DNA from: Nemopilema nomurai
Lineage: Eukaryota; Cnidaria; Scyphozoa; Rhizostomeae; Rhizostomatidae
DNA length: 64,000 nucleotides
Assembly: GCA_003864495.1 (NCBI GenBank)
Contig: PEDN01001352.1
Coordinates: 558,001 to 622,000, forward strand
Reading direction: 5' to 3'
Position numbers and translations under genes: made by a program. The notes under the pieces were generated by a model that worked only from the letters and a program-made list of their open reading frames with translations, searched no databases and was not told the origin of the DNA. Shown here piece after piece: positions 24,901 to 36,555 of the stretch (positions are counted from its first letter, which is position 1; the number at the start of each line of letters is the position of its first letter).

Positions 24901-26646
24901 TTGTATGCTCTATAATTCATCTTTAAAGATGTCTCAATTTTTTAATTTAAATTATGGGTCAAATTTTAAAGTTTCGGTCTTCTTCAAGGAAAGGCTCAGT
25001 AAGGTCAAACTTCAAGGAAAATATTGATAAGTTTTGCTCGGTCTATTTATTCTAAAGATAACGTTTAGTAGTTTTTTCCAGAAGCGTTTTGGATGAAACA
25101 TATTGGGAGTCAGAGCTTATTTCTCATCTGCATTCACTTCATCTATTTGTTTTCGTCCAGTTAACGCCTGGATCTTACATCATTTTGTCAAAAAATCACA
25201 ATAAAGTTGCTGTTCTATCAGGTGCTGTTGCATTAGCTGAAATTCTTGCTGACAGCATTTCATTGGCAAGGATAGATGTGCGGGAAAACAACATTCACAT
25301 TGCTGGCCTGATGGCTGTGTCACTTGCGTTGAAAGTGAACCAGTCCCTGATTAGAATCGACCTCGACAAAGAGCTCAGAAAAGAACCAGTGAGTATAACT
25401 ACGCTTACCTTTCTAAAGTGCCTTTAGTTTTGTGATAAAGCTTTAAGTTGCTTCATTTCAGTGAATTTGTAGCAATCCTAATGAGTTGGTTGATTGGGAC
25501 GTGAGTTGGGTGACCTGAAGGAGAAGAAGTAGCTCAATGGTAGACTCAAATAGGTGAAAGTTTTTAAATTTCGGAAGATAGAGAGTTGGAAACATTGCAT
25601 TAGTGTTGTGAATTAGAATATTGGGGCATGTTGCGAATTAGAACATTGGGGCATATTGTGAATTAGAACATTGGGGCATGTTTTTTACTGCTAGCATCTG
25701 TACGAATTCCAGTTTACTTGATTTGCATTTCCTGTATCATCAGGGCCTGGAGACAGTGCAGCAGTCGGTGCTGGCGGACATCTACCATTTTTGCCATCGG
25801 AACAGGCAGCTGGCGCGCGAGACGATTTCCCGGGAGAGTTCAACGAGCGAAGACAGCGAGTCTCTAGTCAGTCATGAGTTCAGCGAAAGGGAGTCGGACG
25901 ACGAACGGGGCGACGGCACTGACGACTTTTCAAGGAACCAGAAGATTTTAACGACATTACAAACACTTGCATCCAAAGAGAGGCAACAGCAAAATGGCGA
26001 CGAAAACGACGTCTCCGCAGCGCCAAAAGCTGTCCTCAAGTCAAACGTAGCCGATACGCGCCAGAATTCAGTTGCCTCTAAGCAAAGGTTCAGAATAACG
26101 AAATTAGTAGAAACTATAGGGAATGCATCAGCTGGGGTAGCAAATAAGATTGCCAGTGTTAGAATGGATTCTTCGGCCAAAAGCCCCCCAAAGCAGAGTG
26201 TTAAACCCCCTGGGGACAACGAGACCAGCCACCAAGTCAACGAAACCCGAAAAGAGTCGCCATGGAAAAATTTACACCGCCAATCTGGCATCGATTCGGT
26301 TGATAGTCCACGAAGTGATGCTGACCCTACACCAACAATTGATTTGCAAAGCACAGACAAAGAATTGAGCGAATTTTACCGCAAACTGCAAGATGGCAAG
26401 ACGGACCCTTCGCAAAACCAATTGACTGAAAACTCAAGAGCTTTAATTGAAAACAAAGTCGACAATCACATTGAGAAGCTGCAGTTTCCTGGCAAAGCCA
26501 AAAAACTTAATGACGTCATTCAAGACAGAAGAACTGCGACAGATGAATTGCCCCTAGATGACGAAAATACGACAAAAGAATTAGGTGAAATTGAAACAAC
26601 TGGGATTTTTTCAGGGAACACTAATGGTCCGGTTGGTCTAGAATGA
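15991..26646 (+). CDS. PPP1R37: Protein phosphatase 1 regulatory subunit 37 (LRRC68)
   Basis: A leucine-rich repeat protein that binds the PP1 catalytic subunit and inhibits its activity in the characterised human orthologue. Exons: 15991-16615, 20264-20361, 20590-20635, 21309-21409, 21738-22008, 22723-22868, 23637-23768, 24191-24332, 25222-25388, 25744-26646. All phases agree and the product is 876 residues (human 691). Residues 1-180 are acidic and low-complexity, with eight His in residues 39-50. The RVxF-type PP1-docking motif KSVTF is at 185-189, followed by a DPWR motif as in human. Residues about 257-576 form LRRs with LxxLxLxxN-type units (EDLYLGDNDL, LRSLNLGQNRL, ARIDVRENNIH, LMAVSLALKVNQSL). 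The last exon (577-876) is a Ser/Asp/Glu-rich, probably disordered tail. The start is the ATG pair at 15991/15994; the frame is open further upstream but has no ATG there, and an acceptor at 15978 makes a 5' UTR exon likely. Confidence 0.95.
16543..16557 (+). other. PPP1R37: PP1-docking motif KSVTF (RVxF type)
   Basis: Codons for KSVTF, residues 185-189, fit the R/K-x-V-x-F consensus used by PP1 regulators to bind the hydrophobic groove of the catalytic subunit. Human PPP1R37 has KRVTF at the matching place, also followed by a Pro and an acidic stretch and then DPWR. Confidence 0.9.
16616..20263 (+). other. PPP1R37: Long first coding intron of PPP1R37
   Basis: This 3.6-kb AT-rich intron runs between phase-1 exon ends. 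A TA-rich microsatellite with GTAT units lies at about 19388-19545. The open frames within it (for example 17676-17972 and its - strand overlap) have AT-driven composition and no family resemblance. No other feature is seen. Confidence 0.75.
19388..19545 (+). repeat. TA/GTAT microsatellite
   Basis: Two patches of alternating tatata and gtat units (about 19396-19418 and 19501-19540) lie within the long PPP1R37 intron. They produce spurious Ile/Tyr-rich open frames. Confidence 0.85.
22028..22435 (+). repeat. About 156-bp tandem repeat in PPP1R37 intron
   Basis: The motif ggatttctgatag starts units at about 22028, 22185 and 22341 (periods 157 and 156 bp). Each unit contains tagtgccaatatctaacgtg and ends in ttgttaattggttt. 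The third copy is internally deleted. The array fills most of the intron between exons 21738-22008 and 22723-22868. Confidence 0.92.
23061..23170 (+). repeat. 39-bp tandem repeat in PPP1R37 intron
   Basis: The motif gcatccaacttagctttttg starts at 23062 and 23101. Degenerate tttgc..cgacta units follow to about 23170. It lies in the intron before exon 23637-23768. Confidence 0.85.
25606..25682 (+). repeat. 25-bp triplication near the last PPP1R37 exon
   Basis: Three tandem copies containing gaattagaacattggggcat lie about 60 bp upstream of the acceptor of the final coding exon, inside intron 25389-25743. They sit where branch-site sequences are expected, so copy number could influence splicing; that is an inference. 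Confidence 0.9.
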
Positions 26647-29029
26647 AGGGATTTGTGTAAGTTAGACACTGTGAAATTGTTCTTCCAACAGATTGATCTA
26701 TTTTCCCTGTTTATATTTTACTGATCTTATAAACAGCCCCCATAGAAACACTATTGATATTGATAAATCATACTTATTAACGCAAAATACCTCCAATTAA
26801 GCAACCAAATGATATTCTGTTGCCCATTAACTCGTTTAGCCACGACAGTAATTTGATATATTCCAAGCCCATCGTGTCGACTGGTCGCTTGCTTTTTCCC
26901 TATTGCATTTCCCAAACCCCGAAGGTTTCATACTTTCGGCACAGCAAAGTTGAGGTGAATTATTGGGGTCCGATTTTCTTGTTGTTATCAAGCAAGGCAC
27001 TGCGGTTTATTCATTCTTTTTGTTTGGATTTGACACAGCCTGTTTTAGCTAAGCCAGGTCTCAATATTATTTTGGAGTCCCCCTGTTTTCCGTAATTTTC
27101 AATTTGGGAGGCGAGTTAGTATGTCCAATCGAGAAGAGTTTGCTTAAGATCGTACCCAGGCAAGATAGAAGTTCCCAATGCGCGCGCACTGGGCTATCGG
27201 GTTAAAACAGACTGCGAACCAACTTCAACCTCGACAAAGTGGGCCTCTTGTGAACCTGCTTCCAATACTTTTGCCGAGGAAGAACTTTCTTAGGAGATAG
27301 AAACCTCTAACCGAAGACCTATTATAATAGAAGTAAACTTTTTGACTGGAGACATGTAATATCAGGCTTTGAAGTTCATGTAAATTTGTAATTTTAGCAT
27401 TATTTTTAATCAGAGTTTAACCCTCTCGTGCAATTCCCTCCCAGTCCCCCCTCTAGATTACATTAGGCGATGTTCCCTTCCGCATGACAGTCAAAATCAA
27501 GTCGTTTTGCGCAACTGCCCCCAGTATAAATGTGCAAATTTTTTCCGTCGAATAAATTAAGGTTTTCCCAACGTTTGTGAAAATAAAGGACCAAGATTCC
27601 AAAACAATGTTCCTGAACGCTAATTGAAGCAATAAGATGCCATGGTTTTTTAAAAAACGTTGTTTTCATCTTTCAGCACCTAGGATCTTAAACATTCCTG
27701 ATAGAAGTGCGACAACCACCACTTTTTTATATTGCAAGACTCTAGAAAAATCGCTTCCACGCAGGCCCTTTATATTTCCTATTATTACTGCAGATTTTTT
27801 GTTTTTATTTTACTTCCTTTTTAGAGGTCTTCGTCTTCCATGCCACTTAAAGCTAGACATATCTCTTATTCTGGGACAACTTTTCTGGTACAGTCTCCAG
27901 GACTTGTTGACATAAAATAATTTTTTAAATTGATCATTTTTGACTGTAAACGTAGCTTTTATTGTTTCAGTGTCAAATGGGTAACATTAAAATAATGGCT
28001 CAAATCAGGATTTTGTACATATTTAAGTAGATTTTCATTTCATATTGATGATCGTCGTAAGATGTTGCCAGCTTTGTGTCATTTTTTCTTGTACTGCTAA
28101 CGAAATCATATGAGCGAAAAGTTGGTACACCCTTCTCTGTATCATCTTTGTATCTTATTGATCTTATTCTCGTTGAGATGTCACTTGACATTTATAAGAT
28201 AATTTACAAAGCAGTTTATTTCCTTGTTAAAAAAGCCTTCGTAAAGCCAGACTCAGTTCAGATGTGGATATGTGCATTTGTGGCAATCCTTTTACTGTAG
28301 GCAAGTGCTATGCTGCTCACGCGTCCATTGTTTAGACTTAGTGGTATAATCAGCTTGATGTTTAATTATTCTGTTTTGGTTCTATAACCACAATGATACT
28401 CTCCAAAAAGGCTAAGCCCATGACGAGATACTCACACTACAATACGCCTACTTTACCTAACTACATTTAACTGCATAAGATATTGGTTAACGGTTTAGCA
28501 GTTTTGGCGCCAGGACACTTGGTCAACATGTTGTACATGTTTAATTTTCAATGAACATATTCTTGTGGATTTCCTAGGCATTCTGTTTGCTGAGAAATTG
28601 ATTCCGTGGCAACTCCATACAACGTTGACTTTTACCATTTAGCCTTTTATTAAATGTCATCATTTTCAAGGTGCCAGTAGAAACTTCTTGTACAGAATAC
28701 AGAAGTTTATTTTTCTACGTGCAAGATTACCATTCTTTATCTGGTAATGGTGTCTAAACAAGAACGCCCCCAGCTAGCCAGAATCATACCGTGACTTTTA
28801 AAGAAACATATCATGAGCGTAATTTTGATTCTCTTTCACGAATTCTTCTCGTATAGACATCTCTGCCTATTGAAATACGATGATGTAAATAGTTAAAATG
28901 ATCAACTTAGGTTGTTTTCACTGAATATAAGCTAATTTACTTCGTTGGTTCTGAAAGGTTCTAAAGTGGACTTATCTACTTGAGACATATGACTCGCATT
29001 GCGTATTTTGCTCACTATACGAAAAAAAT
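26647..29029. other. PPP1R37 3' UTR / FAM177 upstream region
   Basis: No coding exon is supported. The first clear AATAAA motifs after the PPP1R37 stop are near 27551 and 27585, nearly 1 kb downstream. Either the 3' UTR is long or a variant signal is used. Open frames in this stretch are short and AT-driven. No TATA box is evident immediately before the FAM177 start. Confidence 0.55.
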
Positions 29030-32000
29030 ATGGCGGAAGCCGACGAGGATGCTGCAAGTGACAAACTCGCTTCATCCCCATCTTACGATGATCACGAGGT
29101 TGACGTGATAAGAGAAAAGGATAGGAAGAACCCTTTGGAAATAAATGCTGATGAAGATGGTGATGTTTCCAGCATCAGCGAAGAGGAACGGGATTCAGTA
29201 TCGTCAGACGCTCAGAAAGCTCGGCCTAAAAAGAGAGTTAAGAAAAAGAGGAGATCAAAATCTTTGAATAGCAATGAAGAGGATTCTACAAGCTCAGATG
29301 AAGATGTTTCTAGAAAAGTTTCAAGCGATAAAAACAGAATAGAAGAAATTAACCTGGTATGCCAATTCCTTATGACATCACTTCTAAACCCCACCTTCGA
29401 CATATTAGAACCTATAATATGATTTTTTGAAAATCACTTTTGTATAAGTTTGTATTTGATCGTTTAATATCATGGCAGTAATGGTACACACAAAATTGTA
29501 CTTGAATTTTTAAAAGTTTATAGACAAGGAAAGGGACGCTTTCGTTGCTGCAACATTAATTCAAAACAAGTCATAATAATCTTCCAGATCTTAAAGTTGG
29601 ACAGGGTTTATGGGAACGAACTGTGCTAAATAGAAAATTCCATCAGTACTGATATAAACTCATATGTTTATTAAGCCAGTTATTATACTTTTGAATCATA
29701 AAACCTGCGTTTAAATGTTGAATGTACGATTATAAGTCAGGAAATGAATTTTTAATCTCATGCATTTCACATTTTAATAAGGCAAAACGTTTCTGCCCTA
29801 AAAGTGACAACACCCTCTTTACACTTGTTGTACATGCTGAAGTTCTGAGTTGCTACATTATTAACTCTCTGGATTTATCAAGGATTACTGAACTCTTCTT
29901 TGATCATCTAAAGTAGCTGTACAACAAGTATCCTATTTTAATAGGTTTGTTTTGTTTTTAATTTTATGACTCAAGCTTTTGTTGGGCGATTATGGTAGGG
30001 TGCTATCTCTTGCATACCTAAAGCTGCCAAGATGTGTAGTGACAAATGGCAGAGTGTGGTGGCAAAAACAATTACCAAACAAGAACCACATTTGGTCAAA
30101 GAAACTAACGCTGACCATGTGAATGAAAACTGATTTCTTATGATTCTAGAAAGACTTAACTTGGACCATGTGGGTCTGGTACTACATTGTTGCAGTTTCT
30201 ACTGGAGCCTTCCAATGTAAGCATCACAATTGAGTTTTTTTAAAGAGATTCTTTCAACTGCCACTCTACTGTTTCTGTTGTATCTAATGCATTGTAATTC
30301 ACTCTGAATTCACTATATTTACTGCTTGAGAGAAAAAGCAGCATACTATTTTGTTCCTTTTTTGATTTTGAAATCTCTTTAACTCTTGAAAAATTAAAAA
30401 AAATCTAATAATCTATCTATGGCTGTAAAGTTTATCAAGATTATTATCAATATCATAAATTTCTAAGCTTCAGGAGTAATGTTTGAATGGTCAATCTATG
30501 TGCTCTACATGATAGACCTATTGAATTAAATATATTTATCACTGATCATAATTTTATGCTCTCAATTTTTTGTTTGAACGAATTATACTTTGATGTTTTT
30601 TAAGATTTTGAACACCTGGTTGTGTCCAGATTCTTTCTTCATATGGTTTTTTAGGAAGGGCAGCATAACTTATTCTGCTAACGATGAAGGAACTAGATAC
30701 AGTCATGGTGTAACAATAATTTAATTTGATTAATAAAAAAACTCTAGCTTTTCTGAAATTGCGCAATGGAATTTCAGATCAGTTTCTTAAAGCTGAAATC
30801 CAAGATAAAACCTTTCAGTTCTATGCTTCTACTAGCTCCCTAAATTGTAGATAGACTGGGGAATTGCAAGCAGTGATAGTTGGTATTCATCTCAAAGATA
30901 TGTCAGTGTTGACTGGTGATTTCAACACACAACTGAGTTGTCTGTGTGTTGATGAATTTGCTGTTTTTTCAGTTGTGGTTGCTGTAGTCTTTTTCTAAGT
31001 CTATTTGGATTCATATTTAAGTATTTACTGTTTTTTGTGTAGAAGTTTTGTCCTTCATGCTCTAGCTACAACTTGTATTAGATTTGTTCCTTTGCAATCC
31101 TGTTGGTTCTTGTATTGGAATGATGGCAGCTTGATGCTAAGCTTTTTGATAATCCAACCAAGACGTGTTACTGTACAGGTCTTCCTCGCACACCTTGGTA
31201 CACGCCTCCCCACACTGAGAAATGTGTTTAATCGCACGCCTGTTTTGTAATTATTCATCTGTTTTTTAAACCTGGTTTCCATTTACCTGCAACCATAGAA
31301 AGGCTGCATGCAATGTGTCGCCGACAATGAGTAAAAAAAAATTGGCTCGGAATCGATGGCAGACGTGTGGCACGCAAATGTTGATTAGCGCAGGGAACTA
31401 ACAAGGTGGCAGTAATGCTTTGATGTTTACTTTGTTCAAATAAAACATTTTGCAGTGCCAGCACGTCATTTTGGAGGACTGTTGCGATGATTATTGCTTA
31501 CAATAAAACATGGACCAAATGACCATAACACGGGGACTAGTTTTACACAACGTTTTGAAATTTCAAAATTTCAGCATTGTAAACATGAAGTGCGCAGAAG
31601 TGCGGCAAGTTCCTGTTCATTCTTACTTTTTGAAAAGACAACAGAAAACATTTTTATTGGACTACTTTGAAGCAATTTCCAATTCGATGCTCCTGAAAAT
31701 TGTGCCACGTTTTTATCACAGATCGGCATTGACACGCACATGTTTTTTCAAAAACTATTTTTAATGGTTAATTGTGTGTTGTAAGAACCGTTTCTCCTCT
31801 TTTTACAATTTCTCCTCTTTTTATGAGAAACCGCTTTACAAAAAAATAAACGGTAGAATGCTCAAAATTTTAAAAAACCACCGGTAAATGAAAATCAATG
31901 AAAAACGTTCAATTTTTTATGGCTCTATATATTATGCAACTGAATATATTTAGTAATGAGAAAAAGTACCAATAGCACTCCATCGCACTCCTACCACAAT

Positions 32001-32741
32001 CTAGGAGTGCGAAATGCCACACATGTGCTAATTTATTCCCAGGAAGGCCTGCTGTAAATCTATATGTGATGGTGACTATAAGCCCAAGATTTCCTTGCTT
32101 CAGCAGGTATCTCTGAAAACCTGCTGCTTTCCAAAAGTTGTGACTGTAGGGCATGGTTTGACACTTTGTTCAACCACCCAGTCTTTTTACAAAGAAGTGA
32201 AGTGTGAAGAAGATTATGTAAAGTGTGAAGAAGAAGTGAAGTGTGAAGAGGAATGGAAGTGTGAGGCTTGCAAAAGCCAATTTGTTATTTAATTGATCAT
32301 ATCCTGGTTCTCTATGCATTTAAATTGAATTTCTTATAGTTGCAGAGTATCTTGGAGAAAAGCTGGCAGATTTTTTCGGCATTACATCCCCAAAGTACCA
32401 ATATGTCATAGATGAATATTACAGATTGAAGAAAGAGGTATTAAATGCATAATATTGCTTTCTCATATCTACAATTTGCCACAACATGCTATACCTAGTT
32501 GCTTGTATCCTTCATTGCTATATTTCTTCAGGATAAATGTTTCCAGTTCATGCTGTTTTTCAAAAATGAACTGTTAAAGATATTTGGATCTGCATCAAGG
32601 CTATTAAAATTGTAGGAAGAGGAGGAAAAAAAGGCTGCAGAAAGGGAAGAGGAATGTGCGCAGAAGAAAAAGCTTGAGAAACTTTCACAGCTTGAGGTAG
32701 GGGTAAATGACCCATTGGAAGATCCTTTGCAGAAGATTTGA
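29030..32741 (+). CDS. FAM177A1: FAM177-family protein (FAM177A1-like)
   Basis: A small family defined by one conserved hydrophobic/acidic segment; its biochemical role was little characterised to my knowledge. Exons: 29030-29356, 30150-30216, 32340-32437, 32616-32741; phases 0, 1 and 0 agree, giving 205 residues. Exons 2-3 carry the family core: LTWTMWVWYY, then EYLGEKLADFFGI and SPKYQYVIDEYYRLKKE, matching human LTWGPYLWFY and FLGEKIA, then TPKYQYAIDEYYRMKKE. Residues 1-109 are acidic/basic low-complexity with a KKRVKKKRRSKS patch that could be a nuclear localisation signal. The Glu/Lys-rich C-terminus (EEEEKKAAEREEE) is probably helical or coiled coil. The family's N-terminal motif resembling IHFVSGETMEEYSTDED was not found, so exon 1 may be divergent or an exon may be missing. 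The last exon is read to TGA at 32739; a gtaggg donor at 32697 allows an alternative end. The N-terminal exon is less certain than the core. Confidence 0.82.
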
Positions 32742-34806
32742 ATGTGGCAGCTTTGTGATACAGCCATTGTAGTGAGGCTCATTGTTCTGTCATGATGCGA
32801 TGTGCAAGTAAGTTAAAGACGTACCCATAGACACAGATAGAAATAACTTTAGCAAACCATTGAAATGGCTTATAGTAGGGCTACCCACGTCAACAGGTCC
32901 TGTAAGTGGCACATTATCTTGGTAAAGTGCCTGCTCAGAATGAGCACCGCTGAAAGTGCTTTTCATTTATTGTTAAGTAGATGAGCACAGGCTGAAATTT
33001 TCTGAAGGCTGACCTTTCAGTAAACAATCTATGGTTTTCAACTGTGAAACCAAAAATTTGGCACATTTCTGTATCAAAATTCAAAATATTTTAAATCTGC
33101 CACCAGTAAGCTATTTTCATTCTTGAATATCTCAAAAACTGTTATTGTACTTCTGATTAGATAGTATGATGTTGTTGAAACTGCTTTGAGAATTTTCATT
33201 GTGAATGCTAAATATGAATTTGCATAGTCTTTCCAATGTAATCCTCAAATAAGACCAGCTTTGATTAGGCCAAGTGCATGAAAGAAAACTAAAGGCATTT
33301 CTGTGCTTTGCTAGGTTGATACTTTTTCATGTTCTTTGGTATCTTATATTGATAGGCTTCATAGTTTATTTTTGTTACATCATCATTGTAAATAAAGGTG
33401 GCAAGATAAAAAGGGCGATGCTTTTGGTCCAAAACAAGTGCATACCTAGATTATTGCTGCTTTCAATAGTCTTATTTTCAATAGTGCATACACATTGAAC
33501 AATTGAAAACAGTCTATATCTATTGTGGTGTTTTATAAGTAGCTGGAATGGAACTGTTAGCCGCCTAATGTTGTTTGTTCATTTGAAAGGGAAAGGTCAT
33601 ACTGTTTTCTCTTTTGCCTATTGTTGCCCTGCTGTAAAGCTAAGAATCAGTGAATAAATATGCCCTTAAATATAACACGAAGCATGCTTTCCAAATGTTA
33701 TATACTGTGTAGAAATATCAAAAATTTTCTTTCACCACACACACTGGATGTAAACCTGTACTTAACCTATATGAGCCAATCAGTGCAGACACTTTATGTG
33801 GATCGAGACTTACTCATCTTCTACAGCTTTTGCATCTCGTTTTTAGGTTAATGCTATTTATCATTTTATTGATTGTAATTAACTGATATCAACCAAGTGT
33901 TGTTTCCCGAAATAAAGTTGCTAGCGAGAAGTAGGTAATGATATGTTTAATGTTTCTGAAGATTCTTCTCGGTTAACTCTCCTGGTATTGGTTCTTTGCA
34001 TTTATTAGTTCTATCCTTTGAGGGTGTACAATGCCTGCCAAAAATTTTTGGCTATTGTTTGTCTTGTTCCAGTTCACCTCTAGAGACAAGGCTGTTTCGC
34101 TTCCTTTCTTTCAAAACAATATCTTGAAATACATTCAACGTCATACATTTTAGACATGTTGACCAAATTTAAACGGTATGCAATCTCCTTGAATGATAGG
34201 TAGAATATAAGAATGCTGTACTAAGATTTTGACAGGCACTGTAGATGTGCATCTGATTTCAGTTTAAGAGGCACGTTAATTTCCATGCCCACGTCAAGGC
34301 TTTTAAATGTTTCTTTAAAAAGTGTATGTTGTGATGTTTGTTTTGAACTTGTGTAATATTTGCTTAGCATTACATAAATAGTATGTTATCTTTAATTTCA
34401 TGTGAGTTTTATTTGAACCAAAAGAGGTTTTCATTGCTAGCGTTTTTGAAAGCCTACCTAAACATTTCGCAAGTTAAATGTAATTTTCATATACCTTAAT
34501 CTAAGCTGGATGCTATTTATCTGCCCTTGGCAAGTATTTCCAACTTTGATATTGCGGTATTTTATGCATCAGAATGTCAAATATTTTCCTAATTTTCGTT
34601 ATTTTCAAGTTATAGTAAGTTGTTTTGATTAACCTTAATACCTTTAGTTATGTTATGTAATCAGTTAGGTCAATTTCAGCCTTAAATAATTTAGTAAGAA
34701 ATGCCATAGTGCCTGCTTATTATTATATAAGTGTTCTGTTGACACATCATTAAAAACAACACCTTCTAATGCTTTTTCTTTATTCACTGGATTCGGTTTA
34801 TGGAAA

Positions 34807-34845
34807 GTAAACTACGTAGTTTACGACTAGCTACAGTCGTAAACT
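34807..34845 (+). repeat. Overlapping palindrome and 11-bp stem hairpin
   Basis: The sequence gtaaactacgtagtttac at 34807-34824 is a perfect 18-bp palindrome. It overlaps an 11-bp inverted repeat (agtttacgact at 34818-34828, agtcgtaaact at 34835-34845, 6-nt loop). The structure is seen directly; any function is unknown. Confidence 0.85.
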
Positions 34846-35329
34846 TCAGCAAGCTTTCTACTGTCAGCATCGCCACCATTTTTTTATTCTACCACCAAAA
34901 TGTCTTTAGAAATCTTTTATTCTTAATGATCCTTTCTATAATATATTCTATTTGTGCTGATTAAGTTCAGGATGCATATTTGCCAGATATTTTTGCAAAG
35001 GAAGCCATCAAGCTTACCAGCATTTTGCTACGATTTTGTTAGGCTGTTTTATGTTGATGTACTGTTCTGTCTATCTTAACAGCTTCCTGAGTGTGCAGAT
35101 ATTAAAAAAGTCTCTGTTGTTACAGAATAAATCTGGTATGAGTGATAACAAAAATGGAGGCGTGTGAAAAATGTGCCTAATTCTGAAACGAAACAAGCCA
35201 CCAAAATCCAACTTATTTCGTAAGTCCTGGGGTTAACATGTCGTCATGACTCCTAAAGTCTGTTGCGCATAGGTGACTTCTGCTCCATACATCTTGTGCC
35301 GTTGATAAGAAGTTAGCGTAGTATTATAT

Positions 35330-35385
35330 TTGTTCTTGTTTGCAAGCCAGTCATTGTGTTCTTGCTTGCAAGCTAGTCATTGTGT
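35330..35385 (+). repeat. 27-bp direct duplication
   Basis: Two adjacent copies of tgttcttg(t/c)ttgcaag, each followed by c(c/t)agtcattg, start at 35330 and 35357 in the gap between FAM177 and ZCCHC8. Confidence 0.88.
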
Positions 35386-36555
35386 ACACAAGTTGCAAGG
35401 ATTGGCACTCGGTTTGGGTATTCCAAGTAATGTGAATATGTTTTTAAAAATTCACACATCAGTTTTACCAATCCACAAGAAATCTTTAGTGTACACCAGA
35501 TTATTCCAACCATAAGTAGGCATCACTTGAACCCACACGCATCTTTGTGTTCAAATTTTAATTAGGAATTCCAGTGCCGATGCACTCCCAAGGGGCTTCG
35601 TCAGCGAACTGACAAGCTTCGCCCAAGCAGTGGCTGTGAACACGTGAACGAGCTGCATGCAAGGCTTTCGACAAGAATCCAAGCAAGTGTTTTGTTTTCG
35701 ATATCGCGTAGAAGCTTTTCGCAATGACACACATTCACATTGCCCTATGTGTTTAAACGATATGTGGGAAAAGCCTAAAGCAAGTAAGTACGTCTTATTA
35801 TTAATGGATATCGTATTTCGTAAGCAAAACACGGTGCTTAAAACACGTAATCAAAACTGCCCCCACTAAGTAAGGGCACTTGTTCGGGCAATGATTTTCA
35901 TTACTGATGTCAAACGTGAATTTGAGCTTGTAGTTTTCAAGTTTATTTCAGGAGCATGATACTCATGTGAAGTGTCGTTATGAACGCTGGCGTGGCATTT
36001 TACACCCTCCACCATTTTTGACAGATATAACGTGACCCTGATCTCCACGGCCCACTTGATGACCCATATGGGGCAAAGTTACCCCAAATATAAAGCCCCA
36101 TTCGCTTAGCGTGCATTAGTAATTGGAGATTGCTTGATTTTCGATTTAACAACCTGCCGCGACTGAGCACTCGCGTACGTGGGGCATAGCAGCAACATGC
36201 CCCCTCTTATTAAATTTTAGCAAACAAACAGTGCTTCACAGAGCAAAGATCTTGCCTCCCTGTTCAGCCTCTCTTTGCTTCTCTAATCGCCTCGTTTTGA
36301 TTAGTTTCTCCCATTCTTATTGGAAGTGGCATGTCTTTGTAAAATTCCAAGAAGTTAATTTGATTTGCAACAGTTTTCAGTATAAACCGCATTCTTTCAT
36401 GTCGACGAGAATATTTAACTTGAAGCTACAGCAATATAGGACTTTCTGTGATGAAAAGAGAGGCTAGGGCCTAAGTTTGGGGCAGACACAAAGTTAACGC
36501 GCGATGCACCTTGGGTCCCAAACAATCGCTCATTGAAACTCCACGACCAGAAATC

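Larger units (their letters stand above)
32742..36555. other. FAM177 3' UTR / ZCCHC8 upstream region
   Basis: Bases after the FAM177 stop are AT-rich, with several AATAAA motifs (near 33389, 33653 and 33909) that could end the transcript. The rest holds a 27-bp duplication at 35330, a palindrome and hairpin at 34807-34845, and no convincing exon. The last few hundred bases before ZCCHC8 presumably contain its promoter. An out-of-frame short upstream ATG sits at 36503. Confidence 0.55.

Noticed and set aside
25872..26360. 162-codon - strand open frame
   Set aside because: It is antisense to the final PPP1R37 coding exon, whose frame is supported by splicing phase.
32095..32292. + strand frame with KCEEE repeats
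   Set aside because: It comes from short gaagtgtgaaga repeats in a FAM177 intron; splice phases on either side exclude it from the transcript model.
36511..36555. Upstream extension of the ZCCHC8 frame
   Set aside because: It starts at TTG; the first in-frame ATG is 36556, and the residues after it resemble the N-terminus of the family.
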